Positions 9,382 to 16,969 of a DNA stretch of 48,259 nucleotides are shown one piece after another. Within the stretch, counting starts at the first letter, position 1. Each line of letters begins with the position of its first letter. Location: assembly GCF_001612725.1 (NCBI RefSeq), contig NZ_BDAZ01000080.1, forward strand, positions 1 through 48,259. Direction: 5' to 3'. The notes beneath the pieces were generated by a model. That model did no database searches and was not told where the DNA came from. It saw only the letters and a list, made by a program, of their open reading frames with translations. This stretch comes from Nocardia anaemiae NBRC 100462 (GTDB taxonomy: Bacteria; Actinomycetota; Actinomycetes; Mycobacteriales; Mycobacteriaceae). The translations under genes were made by a program, and so were the position numbers.

Positions 9382-10062
9382 ATGAGGAAGACCGCTGCCG
9401 CTGTCCTGGTCAGCGTCCTGTTGGCCGTGCTGACGGCCTGCGGGTCCGCCGATCGGGCCGCCACGCCCGCGGCACCGGCCTTCACCGCGACCACTGTCAA
9501 GCTCGAGGGCCCCTGGTACTCCTTCGACCTGCCGCAGGTCGAAGGCGGACCCGACGCCGCGCGTACCGACTTCAACGAAGGCTTGCGCGCCGAGCTGGAT
9601 CCGTTCCTGCGGGATGCGGCCGAGACGCGGAAGGTGAGCGGATTCCACAGCGAGGTCGCCCATATCGGCCGCCATGTGCTCAGCGGTGTGCTCGGCATCG
9701 AGGTGGCCGACGGCTATCTGCATCCGATCACCTTCAAGCGCACCCACGTGACGGATATCGACACCGGCAAGGCACTCACGCTGCCGGATCTGTTCACCGA
9801 TCTGCCGAAGGCCCTCGAGCGGCTGTCGGCGCAGGCGCAGGTACAGATCCCGAAGACCCGGGTCGGCACGAACCCCTACGACAAGCAGCGCATCGCCCCG
9901 GAGGTGGAGAACTTCAAGGACTGGCTGGCCACGCCCGACGGTCTACGCGTCTACCTCGGGGAGATCGCCTCGCACGCACTGGGCTATATCGACATCACGA
10001 TCCCGTGGTCCGACCTCGACGGAGTGCTGAAGCCGGGTCTGCGGGCAGTCGTCAGCAGTTGA
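9382..10062 (+). CDS. Lipoprotein with DUF3298/RsiV-like domain (copy 2)
   Basis: This 226-residue lipoprotein has the signal MRKTAAAVLVSVLLAVLTAC and lacks the Ser/Thr linker of copy 1. It repeats the blocks FTATTVKLEG, FDLPQVEGG, HVTDIDTGKALTLPDLFTDL, LATPDGLRVYLGEIASHA and IDITIPWSDLD almost residue for residue, so the pair arose by tandem duplication. A strong GGGGAGG lies 4 nt before the ATG. In copy 1 the segment after QVLSGHLVVIM reads YSEGAAHP; here it is VADGYLHP, so the canonical EGGAHP-type turn has drifted. The role in the cell envelope is unknown. Confidence 0.8.
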   Translation: MRKTAAAVLVSVLLAVLTACGSADRAATPAAPAFTATTVKLEGPWYSFDLPQVEGGPDAARTDFNEGLRAELDPFLRDAAETRKVSGFHSEVAHIGRHVLSGVLGIEVADGYLHPITFKRTHVTDIDTGKALTLPDLFTDLPKALERLSAQAQVQIPKTRVGTNPYDKQRIAPEVENFKDWLATPDGLRVYLGEIASHALGYIDITIPWSDLDGVLKPGLRAVVSS

Positions 10063-10110
10063 ACGTCCGGCCCCGGCTCGGACCGAACCGACCGGTTAAG
10101 CTCGGCTCTC

Positions 10111-10752
10111 ATGCAGGAGAACGGTCGGCGTCGACGCAAGCTGGGGGTGATGGGTGGCACCTTCGACCCCATCCACCACGGCCACCTCGTCGCCGCCAGC
10201 GAGGTCGCGAACCGGTTCGAACTGGACGAGGTGATCTTCGTCCCAACCGGACAACCATGGCAGAAGGCCGATAGGCAGGTCAGCCCGGCCGAGGATCGCT
10301 ACCTCATGACCGTGATCGCGACCGCCTCCAACCCCCGATTCTCGGTCAGCCGGGCCGATATCGACCGGGGCAAGGTCACCTACACCGTCGACACCCTGCG
10401 CGAGATGCGCACCAAGCATCCCGATGCCGAGCTGTACTTCATCACCGGAGCTGACGCACTCGCCAACATCCTGACGTGGCAGGATTGGGCGGAGTTGTTC
10501 GAACTGGCGAAATTCGTCGGGGTGAGCCGACCGGGGTATGAGCTGAACACCGATCATCTCGAGGAGCATCTGCGTGACCTGCCGGTCGATGCGGTGACCA
10601 TGATCGAGATACCGGCGTTGGCGATCTCATCGAGTGAATGCCGTCGCCGTGCCGCCGAGAACCGGCCGGTGTGGTACCTCGTGCCCGACGGCGTCGTGCA
10701 GTACATATCGAAGCGGCATTTATATGTGCCCGTAGGAGTGGAAGGTAGCTAA
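10111..10752 (+). CDS. nadD: Nicotinate-nucleotide adenylyltransferase
   Basis: NadD joins nicotinate mononucleotide and ATP to form deamido-NAD+ in NAD synthesis. The 213-residue protein shows the nucleotidyltransferase signature GGTFDPIHHGHL near the N-terminus and the C-terminal ISSSECR, equivalent to the usual ISSTxIR. It is the first gene of the operon nadD-rsfS-gpgP-octT-degV, the order found in mycobacteria. A TAAGCT hexamer 8 nt before the ATG suggests a nearly leaderless transcript. Confidence 0.96.
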   Translation: MQENGRRRRKLGVMGGTFDPIHHGHLVAASEVANRFELDEVIFVPTGQPWQKADRQVSPAEDRYLMTVIATASNPRFSVSRADIDRGKVTYTVDTLREMRTKHPDAELYFITGADALANILTWQDWAELFELAKFVGVSRPGYELNTDHLEEHLRDLPVDAVTMIEIPALAISSSECRRRAAENRPVWYLVPDGVVQYISKRHLYVPVGVEGS

Positions 10753-10753
10753 T

Positions 10754-11191
10754 TTGAGCGCATCTATCGAGTCGGTGGAGATGGCGCAGGTCGCCGCGCG
10801 CGCGGCGGACGAGAAGCTGGCCACCGACGTCGTGGTGCTCGACGTGTCCGAACAGTTGGTGATCACCGACTGCTTCGTGATCGCCTCCGCGCCGAACGAG
10901 CGTCAGGTCAATGCCATCGTCGACAATGTCGAGGAGAAGCTGCGCGTGGCCGGGCACAAGCCGGTCCGGCGCGAGGGCACCCGCGAGGGGCGGTGGGCAC
11001 TGCTGGATTACGTCGACGTCGTCGTGCACATCCAGCACAATGACGAACGCAATTTCTATGCGCTGGAACGGCTCTGGAAGGATTGTCCGGTGGTTCCGGT
11101 GGAAGGGATCGCGGCCGGGACCGACGTGTTCAAGCACACCGAGTCCGAGGACGTCGTGGCGCGTGGCGAAGCGGGGGAAGACAGCGAGTGA
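10754..11191 (+). CDS. rsfS: Ribosome silencing factor RsfS
   Basis: RsfS binds ribosomal protein uL14 and blocks subunit joining when cells starve. The 145-residue protein contains the family core: DVSEQLVITDCFVIASAPNERQVNAIVDNVEE, then the block GRWALLDYVDVVVHI and RNFYALERLW. The start is TTG 10754, two bases after the nadD stop, with GGAAGG 8 nt upstream. The C-terminal tail beyond residue 125 is acidic and variable, as usual in actinobacteria. Confidence 0.95.
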   Translation: MSASIESVEMAQVAARAADEKLATDVVVLDVSEQLVITDCFVIASAPNERQVNAIVDNVEEKLRVAGHKPVRREGTREGRWALLDYVDVVVHIQHNDERNFYALERLWKDCPVVPVEGIAAGTDVFKHTESEDVVARGEAGEDSE

Positions 11192-11847
11192 GCAAGTATG
11201 CCGGCGTCCGCACGCTGATCCTGCTGCGGCACGGGCAGACCGAATGGAATGCCGCCGACCGGATGCAGGGGCAGATCGACACCGATCTCACCGAGCTCGG
11301 TCGGCGTCAGGCGAAAGAAGCCGCGCGCGAATTGGTTTCGCGTAATGCGATCGCCATCGTCTCCTCCGATCTGCGGCGCGCCTTCGATACCGCCTCGGCA
11401 CTGGCCGACCACACCGATCTCCCGGTGGTCCCGGATCCGCGGCTGCGCGAAACCAACCTGGGCGACTGGGAGGGGTTGACCCATCTCGAGGTCGACGCCG
11501 ACTACCCGGGCGCGCGGGTGGCCTGGCGCTTGGATGCGGCCTATACCCCGCCTGGCGGTGAGAGCAAGCTCGAGGTCGGCGCACGGTCACTACCGGTTGT
11601 TCGGGAATTGTTCGCCGAGCGGCAGGATTGGCCCGGCCGGACTATCATCCTGGTGGCGCACGGCGGGCTGATCGCCGCCCTCACGGCCGCGCTGCTCGAC
11701 CTGCCGCCGCGGAACTGGCCTGCCCTAGGGGGATTGGCCAATACCAGCTGGGTGCAGCTGAGCAGTCACGGTCCGAGCATCGATCAACCCGGTTGGCGTC
11801 TGGATGTGTGGAACGCAGCGGCGAAGGTGGCCCCGGATGTCCTCTGA
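11188..11847 (+). CDS. gpgP: Histidine phosphatase, likely glucosyl-3-phosphoglycerate phosphatase
   Basis: The 219-residue protein belongs to the phosphoglycerate-mutase superfamily, with catalytic RHG in LILLRHGQTEWN, the acidic residue in LRETNLGDWEGL and the second His in VAHGGLI. Between rsfS and octT this is the position of mycobacterial Rv2419c. That enzyme removes phosphate from glucosyl-3-phosphoglycerate in methylglucose lipopolysaccharide synthesis. GTG 11188 overlaps the rsfS stop as GTGA and has GGGGGAAG upstream. Substrate assignment rests on context. Confidence 0.85.
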   Translation: MSKYAGVRTLILLRHGQTEWNAADRMQGQIDTDLTELGRRQAKEAARELVSRNAIAIVSSDLRRAFDTASALADHTDLPVVPDPRLRETNLGDWEGLTHLEVDADYPGARVAWRLDAAYTPPGGESKLEVGARSLPVVRELFAERQDWPGRTIILVAHGGLIAALTAALLDLPPRNWPALGGLANTSWVQLSSHGPSIDQPGWRLDVWNAAAKVAPDVL

Positions 11848-13036
11848 AGAACCGGTTCGGCAGGTACCGGATGAATTGTTCCGTCGGGTTTCGGCGAAGC
11901 CCGAACGGGCGATCCCGGACGCGCTATTCGGACCTCCCCCGGTGAAGAATGTCGAGCCGGAGGAACCGGCCGAGTCGCCGACGGGCGAGTCCGACAGCGA
12001 CGAATCGGTCGCCGACTCCGGGGAAGGTAACGAGGAGCCCGCCACATCCACGCCCGAGTTCGGAACCGGTGCGGAGCCAGCGGAACCAGCGAGTGAACCA
12101 CCGGAAGGTGTTGCGGCAGCTTCCGATACAGATATCGCGGCGGCTGCCCCCATAGACGAGTCCACAGCGATGGAATCCGCGCCCGATGTCACGGTCGCGG
12201 TTTCTACGAGCGGGGACGAGTCCACTGCCACAGTGGATTCCGTGGATCCCGAATCGGTACCCGCGCTCGAATCGTTTATCGATGACGAGGTTTCGGCCGC
12301 GGCGGCCGAACCGGCCTCGACCGATGAATCGGATCGCCCGGTACTGCTGGTGATCGCGGACTCGCTGTCCTACTTCGGTCCCAAGGGCGGCCTGCCCGCG
12401 GACCATCCGAAAATCTGGCCGAATCTGGTCGGCGCCGAACTCGATTGGGATGTCGAGCTGATCGGGCGGATCGGCTGGACCTGCCGGGACGCGTACTGGG
12501 CGCTGATCGGCGATCCCCGGATCTGGGCCGCGGTGCCGCGCGCGGGTGCGGTCGTCTTCGCGGTCGGCGGCATGGACACCCTGCCCTCGCCGCTGCCCAC
12601 CGCGCTGCGCGAGTTGATCCGCTACGTGCGCCCGCCCGCGCTGCGTCGCGGGGTCCGCGGCACCTACAACTGGCTGCAGCCCAAGCTGTCGAAACTCGGT
12701 CGTCCGGTGGCATTGCCACCGAAGGTGAGCGTGGACTACCTGGAGCAGGCGCGCGAGGCGCTGGCCCAGCTGCGCCCGGATCTGCCGGTGGTGGCGGTGC
12801 TGCCATCCGTGCACAACTGTGCCGCCTACGGGCATGTGCACAGCGGCCGGGAGCCCGCCGTCAAGGCGCTGCGCGAATGGTCGGCCAAGACCTCGGTTCC
12901 GCTGGTCGATCTCGGTGAAGCGGTGCGCGAGGACATCTTCTCCGGCGACGCGAATCCGGACGGAATCCACTGGGGCTGGGCCGGACATACCGCGGTGGCG
13001 AATGCGATGGTGAAGACCTTGCAGGAGGTTCGGTAG
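11837..13036 (+). CDS. octT: SGNH-hydrolase-fold acyltransferase, likely diglucosylglycerate octanoyltransferase
   Basis: The C-terminal 230 residues have the SGNH fold: block I with Ser176 in LLVIADSLSYFGP, block III around VGGMDTLP, and the Asp/His pair in PDGIHWGWAGH. The operon order after gpgP and before degV matches mycobacterial Rv2418c (OctT), which puts octanoate on diglucosylglycerate in methylglucose lipopolysaccharide synthesis. The first 165 or so residues are an extension rich in Glu, Pro, Ser, Ala and Asp with no predicted fold. The ATG overlaps the gpgP 3' end by 11 bp, with GAAGGTGG upstream. Confidence 0.8.
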   Translation: MSSEEPVRQVPDELFRRVSAKPERAIPDALFGPPPVKNVEPEEPAESPTGESDSDESVADSGEGNEEPATSTPEFGTGAEPAEPASEPPEGVAAASDTDIAAAAPIDESTAMESAPDVTVAVSTSGDESTATVDSVDPESVPALESFIDDEVSAAAAEPASTDESDRPVLLVIADSLSYFGPKGGLPADHPKIWPNLVGAELDWDVELIGRIGWTCRDAYWALIGDPRIWAAVPRAGAVVFAVGGMDTLPSPLPTALRELIRYVRPPALRRGVRGTYNWLQPKLSKLGRPVALPPKVSVDYLEQAREALAQLRPDLPVVAVLPSVHNCAAYGHVHSGREPAVKALREWSAKTSVPLVDLGEAVREDIFSGDANPDGIHWGWAGHTAVANAMVKTLQEVR

Positions 13037-13039
13037 TCC

Positions 13040-13882
13040 GTGGCCGTCGTGGTGGTCACCGATTCGTCCGCCAGCCTCCCTGCTGAACTCGTCGGTGAGT
13101 TGGACATTGCCGTTGTCCCGCTGCATGTTCTGGTCGGCGACCGCACCATCCGCGAAGGCGTCGACGCCATCGATATCGACTATGGCTCCGATACCGTGAC
13201 GACCTCGGCGGCCTCACCCGGTGAGCTGCGTGCCGTCTACGAGCAGGCGCTGCAGCGCAGCAATGGGGACGGCGTTGTCGCGGTGCATCTTTCGCGCCAA
13301 CTCTCCGGCACCTGGGAGGCGGGACGGCAGGCGGTCCGCGATATGGACGCCGCCGATCAGGTCCGGCTGGTCGATTCACTCGGCGCCGGTCTGGCCACCG
13401 GTCTGCCGGTGCTCGCCGCCGCCCGTCGCGCGCGCGGTGGCGCGACATTGGATGTCGTCTATGACACCGCCGTCGCCGCGGCCAGCCGATCACGCACCTT
13501 CATCCTGGTGAACCGGACCGAGCAATTGCGGCGCGGCGGGCGGTTGAGCAGTGCCGCAGCATTTTTCGGCAGCGAACTGGTGAGCAAACCACTGCTGCAG
13601 ATCGTCGAGGGCCGCCTGGAACTGCGCGAGAAGGTGCGCACCCGCTCCAAGGCTTACGCCAAACTCGTTGCGGCAGCGGTGGATGCGGCCGGTGACGATG
13701 GCGCCGCCGTCGCCGTACAACACCTGGGTGCCGAGGACGCCGCGAATACTGTGGCCACGCAACTACGCGAGCTGGTGCCGGGCATCGGTGAGCTGATCGT
13801 CGCGGAATTCGGACCCACCCTGGGCGTTCACCTCGGTGTCGGTGCGGTCGGTGTGTTGGTCGTGCCAGGCGGCTGCGCCTAA
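13040..13882 (+). CDS. DegV family fatty-acid-binding protein
   Basis: The 280-residue protein has the two-domain DegV fold, with the N-terminal VVTDSSASLP loop that binds the carboxylate, the block LSRQLSGTWEAG, and the basic patch RTEQLRRGGRLSSA. Family members carry a fatty acid, and some hand it to fatty-acid kinase FakA; no kinase gene is seen here. The gene starts at GTG 13040, 3 bp after the octT stop, and closes the nadD operon. Its place next to a lipid acyltransferase fits a role in acyl-chain supply, but that is inference. Confidence 0.9.
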   Translation: MAVVVVTDSSASLPAELVGELDIAVVPLHVLVGDRTIREGVDAIDIDYGSDTVTTSAASPGELRAVYEQALQRSNGDGVVAVHLSRQLSGTWEAGRQAVRDMDAADQVRLVDSLGAGLATGLPVLAAARRARGGATLDVVYDTAVAAASRSRTFILVNRTEQLRRGGRLSSAAAFFGSELVSKPLLQIVEGRLELREKVRTRSKAYAKLVAAAVDAAGDDGAAVAVQHLGAEDAANTVATQLRELVPGIGELIVAEFGPTLGVHLGVGAVGVLVVPGGCA

Positions 13883-14003
13883 TCGGCTACGGTCCAGCAC
13901 TCGCGAGTGTGCCGCATCTCCGGTCGAATGGCGTGCTGGGCGTAATAATTTCTGCGTGATCGCAACCCCTTCGGTCGGCACCGCAGGTGACTAACGTCGC
14001 GGC

Positions 14004-14117
14004 ATGACGAGTTCCGCAACTCCGATCGATCCGCCGCTGACCGTCGAATCGGCCGCCCGGACGCATCCGGACGCGGTCATTCCGCGCGATGAGCTGACCG
14101 CCGAGGCTCTGAACTGA
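14004..14117 (+). CDS. Possible 37-residue small protein
   Basis: The frame ATG 14004 to TGA 14117 encodes a Pro- and acid-rich 37-residue peptide beginning MTSSATPIDPPL. A TAACGT hexamer (13992-13997) lies 6 nt before the ATG, the same leaderless layout as other genes here. No family is recognised. It is short enough to be chance. Confidence 0.3.
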   Translation: MTSSATPIDPPLTVESAARTHPDAVIPRDELTAEALN

Positions 14118-14264
14118 GCGCCGATGCCACGATCCACAATGTGCGGCGGCGCTGCCAGGCGGCACCGCCCAACCCGACCTGGTCAGCGGGATAACACCAA
14201 GTGCCGCAAGGCCGCTCGGCGATATCGAGCGGGATGGCGCAGCTTCGACATCGAGCACGGAAGT

Positions 14265-14270
14265 TACGGT
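14265..14270 (+). promoter_or_regulatory. -10 hexamer TACGGT deciding the HIT gene start
   Basis: TACGGT fits TANNNT and ends 6 nt before GTG 14277. It favours that GTG as a leaderless start over ATG 14124 further upstream. Confidence 0.4.
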
Positions 14271-14276
14271 GAGGAT

Positions 14277-14723
14277 GTGGACGGCGAATGCCCGATCTGC
14301 GATAAGCACCGGGGGATCGGTGCGCTGGTCGGTCCGGTGATCTACGCGGACGAGCTGGTCTTGGTGACGCATCGGCCGCTCACCGAAGGCACACCGGTGC
14401 CGGGCTACCTCTTCGTGGAGACCCGGCGGCACGCACCGACGTTATCGACCCTGACCGACGCCGAGGCGCGGGCGGTGGGCTGGGCCGCGCGCCGCGCCGC
14501 GCACGCGTTATACGTAGAGCTGGCACCGGAATTCGTATTCTCCGCGATCACCGGACTGAGCGTCGCGCATTTCCATCAGCACGTATTCGCCCGTCCGCAC
14601 GGCACCCCCGCCTCGGTGCCGTGGACGAACGCCGACGCGTGGCCGGACGCGCCACACATCGATGCGTGCGCACTTGGTGAACTGTGCGACCGCCTGGCGA
14701 TCCACTTCGTCACCGAGCGCTGA
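14277..14723 (+). CDS. HIT-family nucleotide-binding protein
   Basis: The 148-residue protein has the histidine triad HFHQHVF near residue 100 and an N-terminal CPIC pair, which in many HIT proteins contributes to a zinc site. HIT enzymes hydrolyse or transfer nucleotide monophosphates from substrates such as Ap4A or adenylylated amines. The start is uncertain. GTG 14277 follows a TANNNT hexamer and begins just before CPIC, while the longer frame from 14124 adds an arginine-rich stretch that does not look like protein. The 3' end overlaps the convergent short threonyl-tRNA synthetase gene by 14 bp. Confidence 0.8.
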   Translation: MDGECPICDKHRGIGALVGPVIYADELVLVTHRPLTEGTPVPGYLFVETRRHAPTLSTLTDAEARAVGWAARRAAHALYVELAPEFVFSAITGLSVAHFHQHVFARPHGTPASVPWTNADAWPDAPHIDACALGELCDRLAIHFVTER

Positions 14724-15933
14724 AGGTTACAGTTCGGTGCTGCGCGGCGATGAGTTCGGTTATGCGGGTGAGCAATTCGTCGGCAGGTTGCGGTTCCAGG
14801 CGTTGTCCGTCCCGAAGCCGCACCGCGACAAGGTCATTCGCGACCTCCTTCGGGCCGATCACCACCTGATAGGGGATCAGGCGGGCTTGCCGAATGCGCG
14901 CGCCGAGACTGCCGAATTCGTAATCGGCGATCTCGGCGCGCAGTCCCAGCTCGCGGCAGCGTTCGACGAGGGCTTCGGCGGGCCGCGCCTCGGCCGCCGA
15001 GACCGGCAACACCACCAGCTGGGTCGGGGCCAGCCAGGTCGGGAACGCGCCGCCGTGCACCTCGATCAGGTGCGCGACGGCCCGCTCGACGCTGCCGATA
15101 ATGCTGCGGTGCACCATGACCGGGCGGTGTTTGATGCCGTCCGCGCCGATGTAATTCAAGTCGAATTGCTCCGGTTGGTGGAAGTCGACCTGCACGGTGG
15201 ACAGGGTGAATTCGCGGCCCGCGCTGTCGGTGAACTGGATATCGATCTTGGGGCCGTAGAATGCGGCCTCGCCCTCGGCCGCTTCATACGGCAGACCGGA
15301 GTGGTCGAGTACATCGGTGAGCATGGCGATCGACTGCTGCCAGAGTTCCGGGGCCGCAACATATTTCCCGCCTGGCCCGGGCAGCGAGAGGCGGTATCGA
15401 GTTGGCTGGATGCCCATGGCGGCGTGGGCCGATCGAATCAGTTCCAGCGCGCCCGCGACCTCTTCACCGACCTGATCCACGGTGCAGAAGATGTGTGCGT
15501 CATTGAGCTGGATCGCGCGAACGCGAGTCAGTCCGCCGAGTACACCAGAAAGTTCGGATCGATACATCCCGCCCAATTCCGCTATCCGCAACGGCAATTC
15601 GCGGTAACTGTGCGAGCGAGATCGAAACATCACCGCGTGATGCGGGCACAGGCTCGGGCGCAGCAGCACCTGTTCGCCGCCCAATTCCATCGGCGGGAAC
15701 ATGTCGTCGCGATAATGCGACCAGTGCCCGGACATCTCGTAGAGCTCCCGCTTCCCCAGCACCGGTGAGTACACGTGCCGGTACCCGGCTCGTCGCTCCG
15801 CGGTGCGGATGAATTCCTCGAGTGCGTGGCGCACGGTGGCGCCGTCGGGCAGCCAGTACGGCAGGCCGGATCCGATCAGTGGGTCGGTATCGAACAGGCC
15901 GAGTTCGCGGCCGAGCTTGCGGTGGTCGTGCAT
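14710..15933 (-). CDS. Short threonyl-tRNA synthetase paralogue without TGS and editing domains
   Basis: The 407-residue protein aligns with the catalytic and anticodon-binding parts of class II threonyl-tRNA synthetase, which charges tRNA-Thr. The three zinc ligands are present: Cys96 (LRPSLCPHH), His147 (LNDAHIFC) and His275 (RPVMVHRSIIGSVER). Their spacing matches E. coli ThrRS (C334, H385, H511). Motif 2 reads YRSELSG instead of the usual RNEPSG type. Full-length enzymes have about 640-690 residues; the N-terminal TGS and the N2 domain that hydrolyses Ser-tRNA(Thr) are absent. GAGGAG lies 5 nt before ATG 15933. A Thr-rich leader peptide and a terminator hairpin lie upstream, so expression is probably controlled by threonine supply. 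A housekeeping thrS should exist elsewhere. It could also be an antibiotic-resistant variant. Confidence 0.88.
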   Translation of the reverse strand: MHDHRKLGRELGLFDTDPLIGSGLPYWLPDGATVRHALEEFIRTAERRAGYRHVYSPVLGKRELYEMSGHWSHYRDDMFPPMELGGEQVLLRPSLCPHHAVMFRSRSHSYRELPLRIAELGGMYRSELSGVLGGLTRVRAIQLNDAHIFCTVDQVGEEVAGALELIRSAHAAMGIQPTRYRLSLPGPGGKYVAAPELWQQSIAMLTDVLDHSGLPYEAAEGEAAFYGPKIDIQFTDSAGREFTLSTVQVDFHQPEQFDLNYIGADGIKHRPVMVHRSIIGSVERAVAHLIEVHGGAFPTWLAPTQLVVLPVSAAEARPAEALVERCRELGLRAEIADYEFGSLGARIRQARLIPYQVVIGPKEVANDLVAVRLRDGQRLEPQPADELLTRITELIAAQHRTVTFSAR

Positions 15934-15973
15934 GAGGTCTCCTCGCGGACAGCGGGCGAGTGACCACAAGACG

Positions 15974-15999
15974 AAGCCCCGGGCACTCGCCCGGGGCTT
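15974..15999 (-). terminator. Attenuator hairpin in the threonyl-tRNA synthetase leader
   Basis: A perfect 11-bp stem, AAGCCCCGGGC / GCCCGGGGCTT with a 4-nt loop, lies 40 bp before the synthetase ATG and 16 bp after the leader peptide stop. It is followed on the minus strand by CGTCTTGTGG, a short T-containing tract without a run of T. Its place in the 5' leader makes it an attenuator candidate. Confidence 0.7.
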
Positions 16000-16015
16000 T
16001 CGATCATGACAGCAG

Positions 16016-16066
16016 TCAGCGCGCCGGGACGGTCTCCGGCGTCGTCGTCACAGCAGCGCGCTTCAT
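16016..16066 (-). CDS. Threonine-rich leader peptide (16 residues)
   Basis: ATG 16066 to TGA 16016 encodes MKRAAVTTTPETVPAR, with three consecutive ACG threonine codons and a fourth (ACC) three codons later. The ATG stands 7 nt after a TACCGT -10 hexamer, so the transcript should begin at the leader peptide. Inside the coding part, CGCCGG and CCGGCG (16022-16041) form a 6-bp hairpin. Its 3' arm contains CCCGG, complementary to CCGGG in the 5' arm of the terminator downstream. Ribosome stalling at the Thr codons would open the first hairpin and could release an antiterminator. This is the layout of classical amino-acid attenuators. Confidence 0.7.
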   Translation of the reverse strand: MKRAAVTTTPETVPAR

Positions 16067-16073
16067 GTGCGCC

Positions 16074-16079
16074 ACGGTA
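16074..16079 (-). promoter_or_regulatory. -10 hexamer TACCGT for the threonine leader
   Basis: On the minus strand TACCGT (TANNNT type) is followed by 7 nt and the leader-peptide ATG. No convincing -35 was found. Confidence 0.5.
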
Positions 16080-16129
16080 GCAGAGCCGTCATGGCGCTGG
16101 CACGTCGATATTGCTACGCCGATTCGTTG

Positions 16130-16885
16130 TCACACCTGTTCGGCGAGGAAGTTCTCCCAGGTGAGCTTGCCGACCGTCGCACCTTCGAGGGTCAGATTCT
16201 GCTTCGCGCGATACGCGCGCCCGACCTTACCCGGCACCGGAACCGGCAGGAACAACCGCCGCTTACCCTCGGCCTTCAGGTAGCCGCGGATCAGCTCGGC
16301 CAACGTGTACACCGTCGGTCCGACCAGATCGGGAACCCGACCGGCCGGTGCGTCGCGCGTCAGTTCGACGAGCCGCGCGGCCACCTCCCGCGAATCGACC
16401 GGCTGCCACAGCACCGCGCCAGGGGCCGGGACGATCGGGCTTTTCGCCATGGCTCGCGCGGTTTTCAGGGCGAGGTCGTGGAACTGGGCCGCGCGCAGGA
16501 TGGTGAACGGAACGCCCGATTCGACAATGGCCTGCTCGGCAGCGTACTTGGCATGGAAGTAACCGATGGGCAGCTTATCGGCGCCGACCACACCGATGTA
16601 GACGATGTGCTGCACGCCCGCCTTGGCGGCGGCATCGGCCAGGTGTCGGGTCGCGATGTCGTCGCCCTTGGGGCCACCCGCGAGGTGCAGGATTATCTCC
16701 GTGCCGTCGACCGCGGCCTCGACACTGGTGCCCTCGAGCAGATCTCCGGTCACGAATTCGACGCCGTCTGTCGATTCGTGGGCCTTGCGGCTGAGCATTC
16801 GAATCTTGAAACCGGCCTCGACCAGAAGTGGTGTGACGTGGCGGCCGAGTGTGCCGGTGCCGCCGGTCAGCAGGATGGTCGTCAT
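16130..16885 (-). CDS. NAD(P)-binding NmrA/SDR-like oxidoreductase
   Basis: The 251-residue protein begins MTTILLTGGTGTLGRHV, the GxxGxxG Rossmann motif of atypical short-chain dehydrogenases. It has a YFHAKYAAEQ segment in the YxxxK position and TILRAAQFHD later, as in NmrA-like NAD(P)-binding proteins. The substrate cannot be read. GGAGGA lies just before ATG 16885. The gene diverges from the LexA-like gene across 84 bp, and its 3' end lies 63 bp from the threonine leader peptide. Confidence 0.85.
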   Translation of the reverse strand: MTTILLTGGTGTLGRHVTPLLVEAGFKIRMLSRKAHESTDGVEFVTGDLLEGTSVEAAVDGTEIILHLAGGPKGDDIATRHLADAAAKAGVQHIVYIGVVGADKLPIGYFHAKYAAEQAIVESGVPFTILRAAQFHDLALKTARAMAKSPIVPAPGAVLWQPVDSREVAARLVELTRDAPAGRVPDLVGPTVYTLAELIRGYLKAEGKRRLFLPVPVPGKVGRAYRAKQNLTLEGATVGKLTWENFLAEQV

Positions 16886-16969
16886 GATTCCTCCAAGGTT
16901 CGCGTGCGCTGGTTTCACCTGGATGACGACGCAGCCGGGCCGGGTGTGACAAAGCCGGGAATTGTCCGC

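Noticed and set aside
15934..16066. A T-box riboswitch upstream of the short threonyl-tRNA synthetase
   Set aside because: No T-box consensus was seen on the minus strand; the Thr-rich leader peptide gives a simpler explanation.
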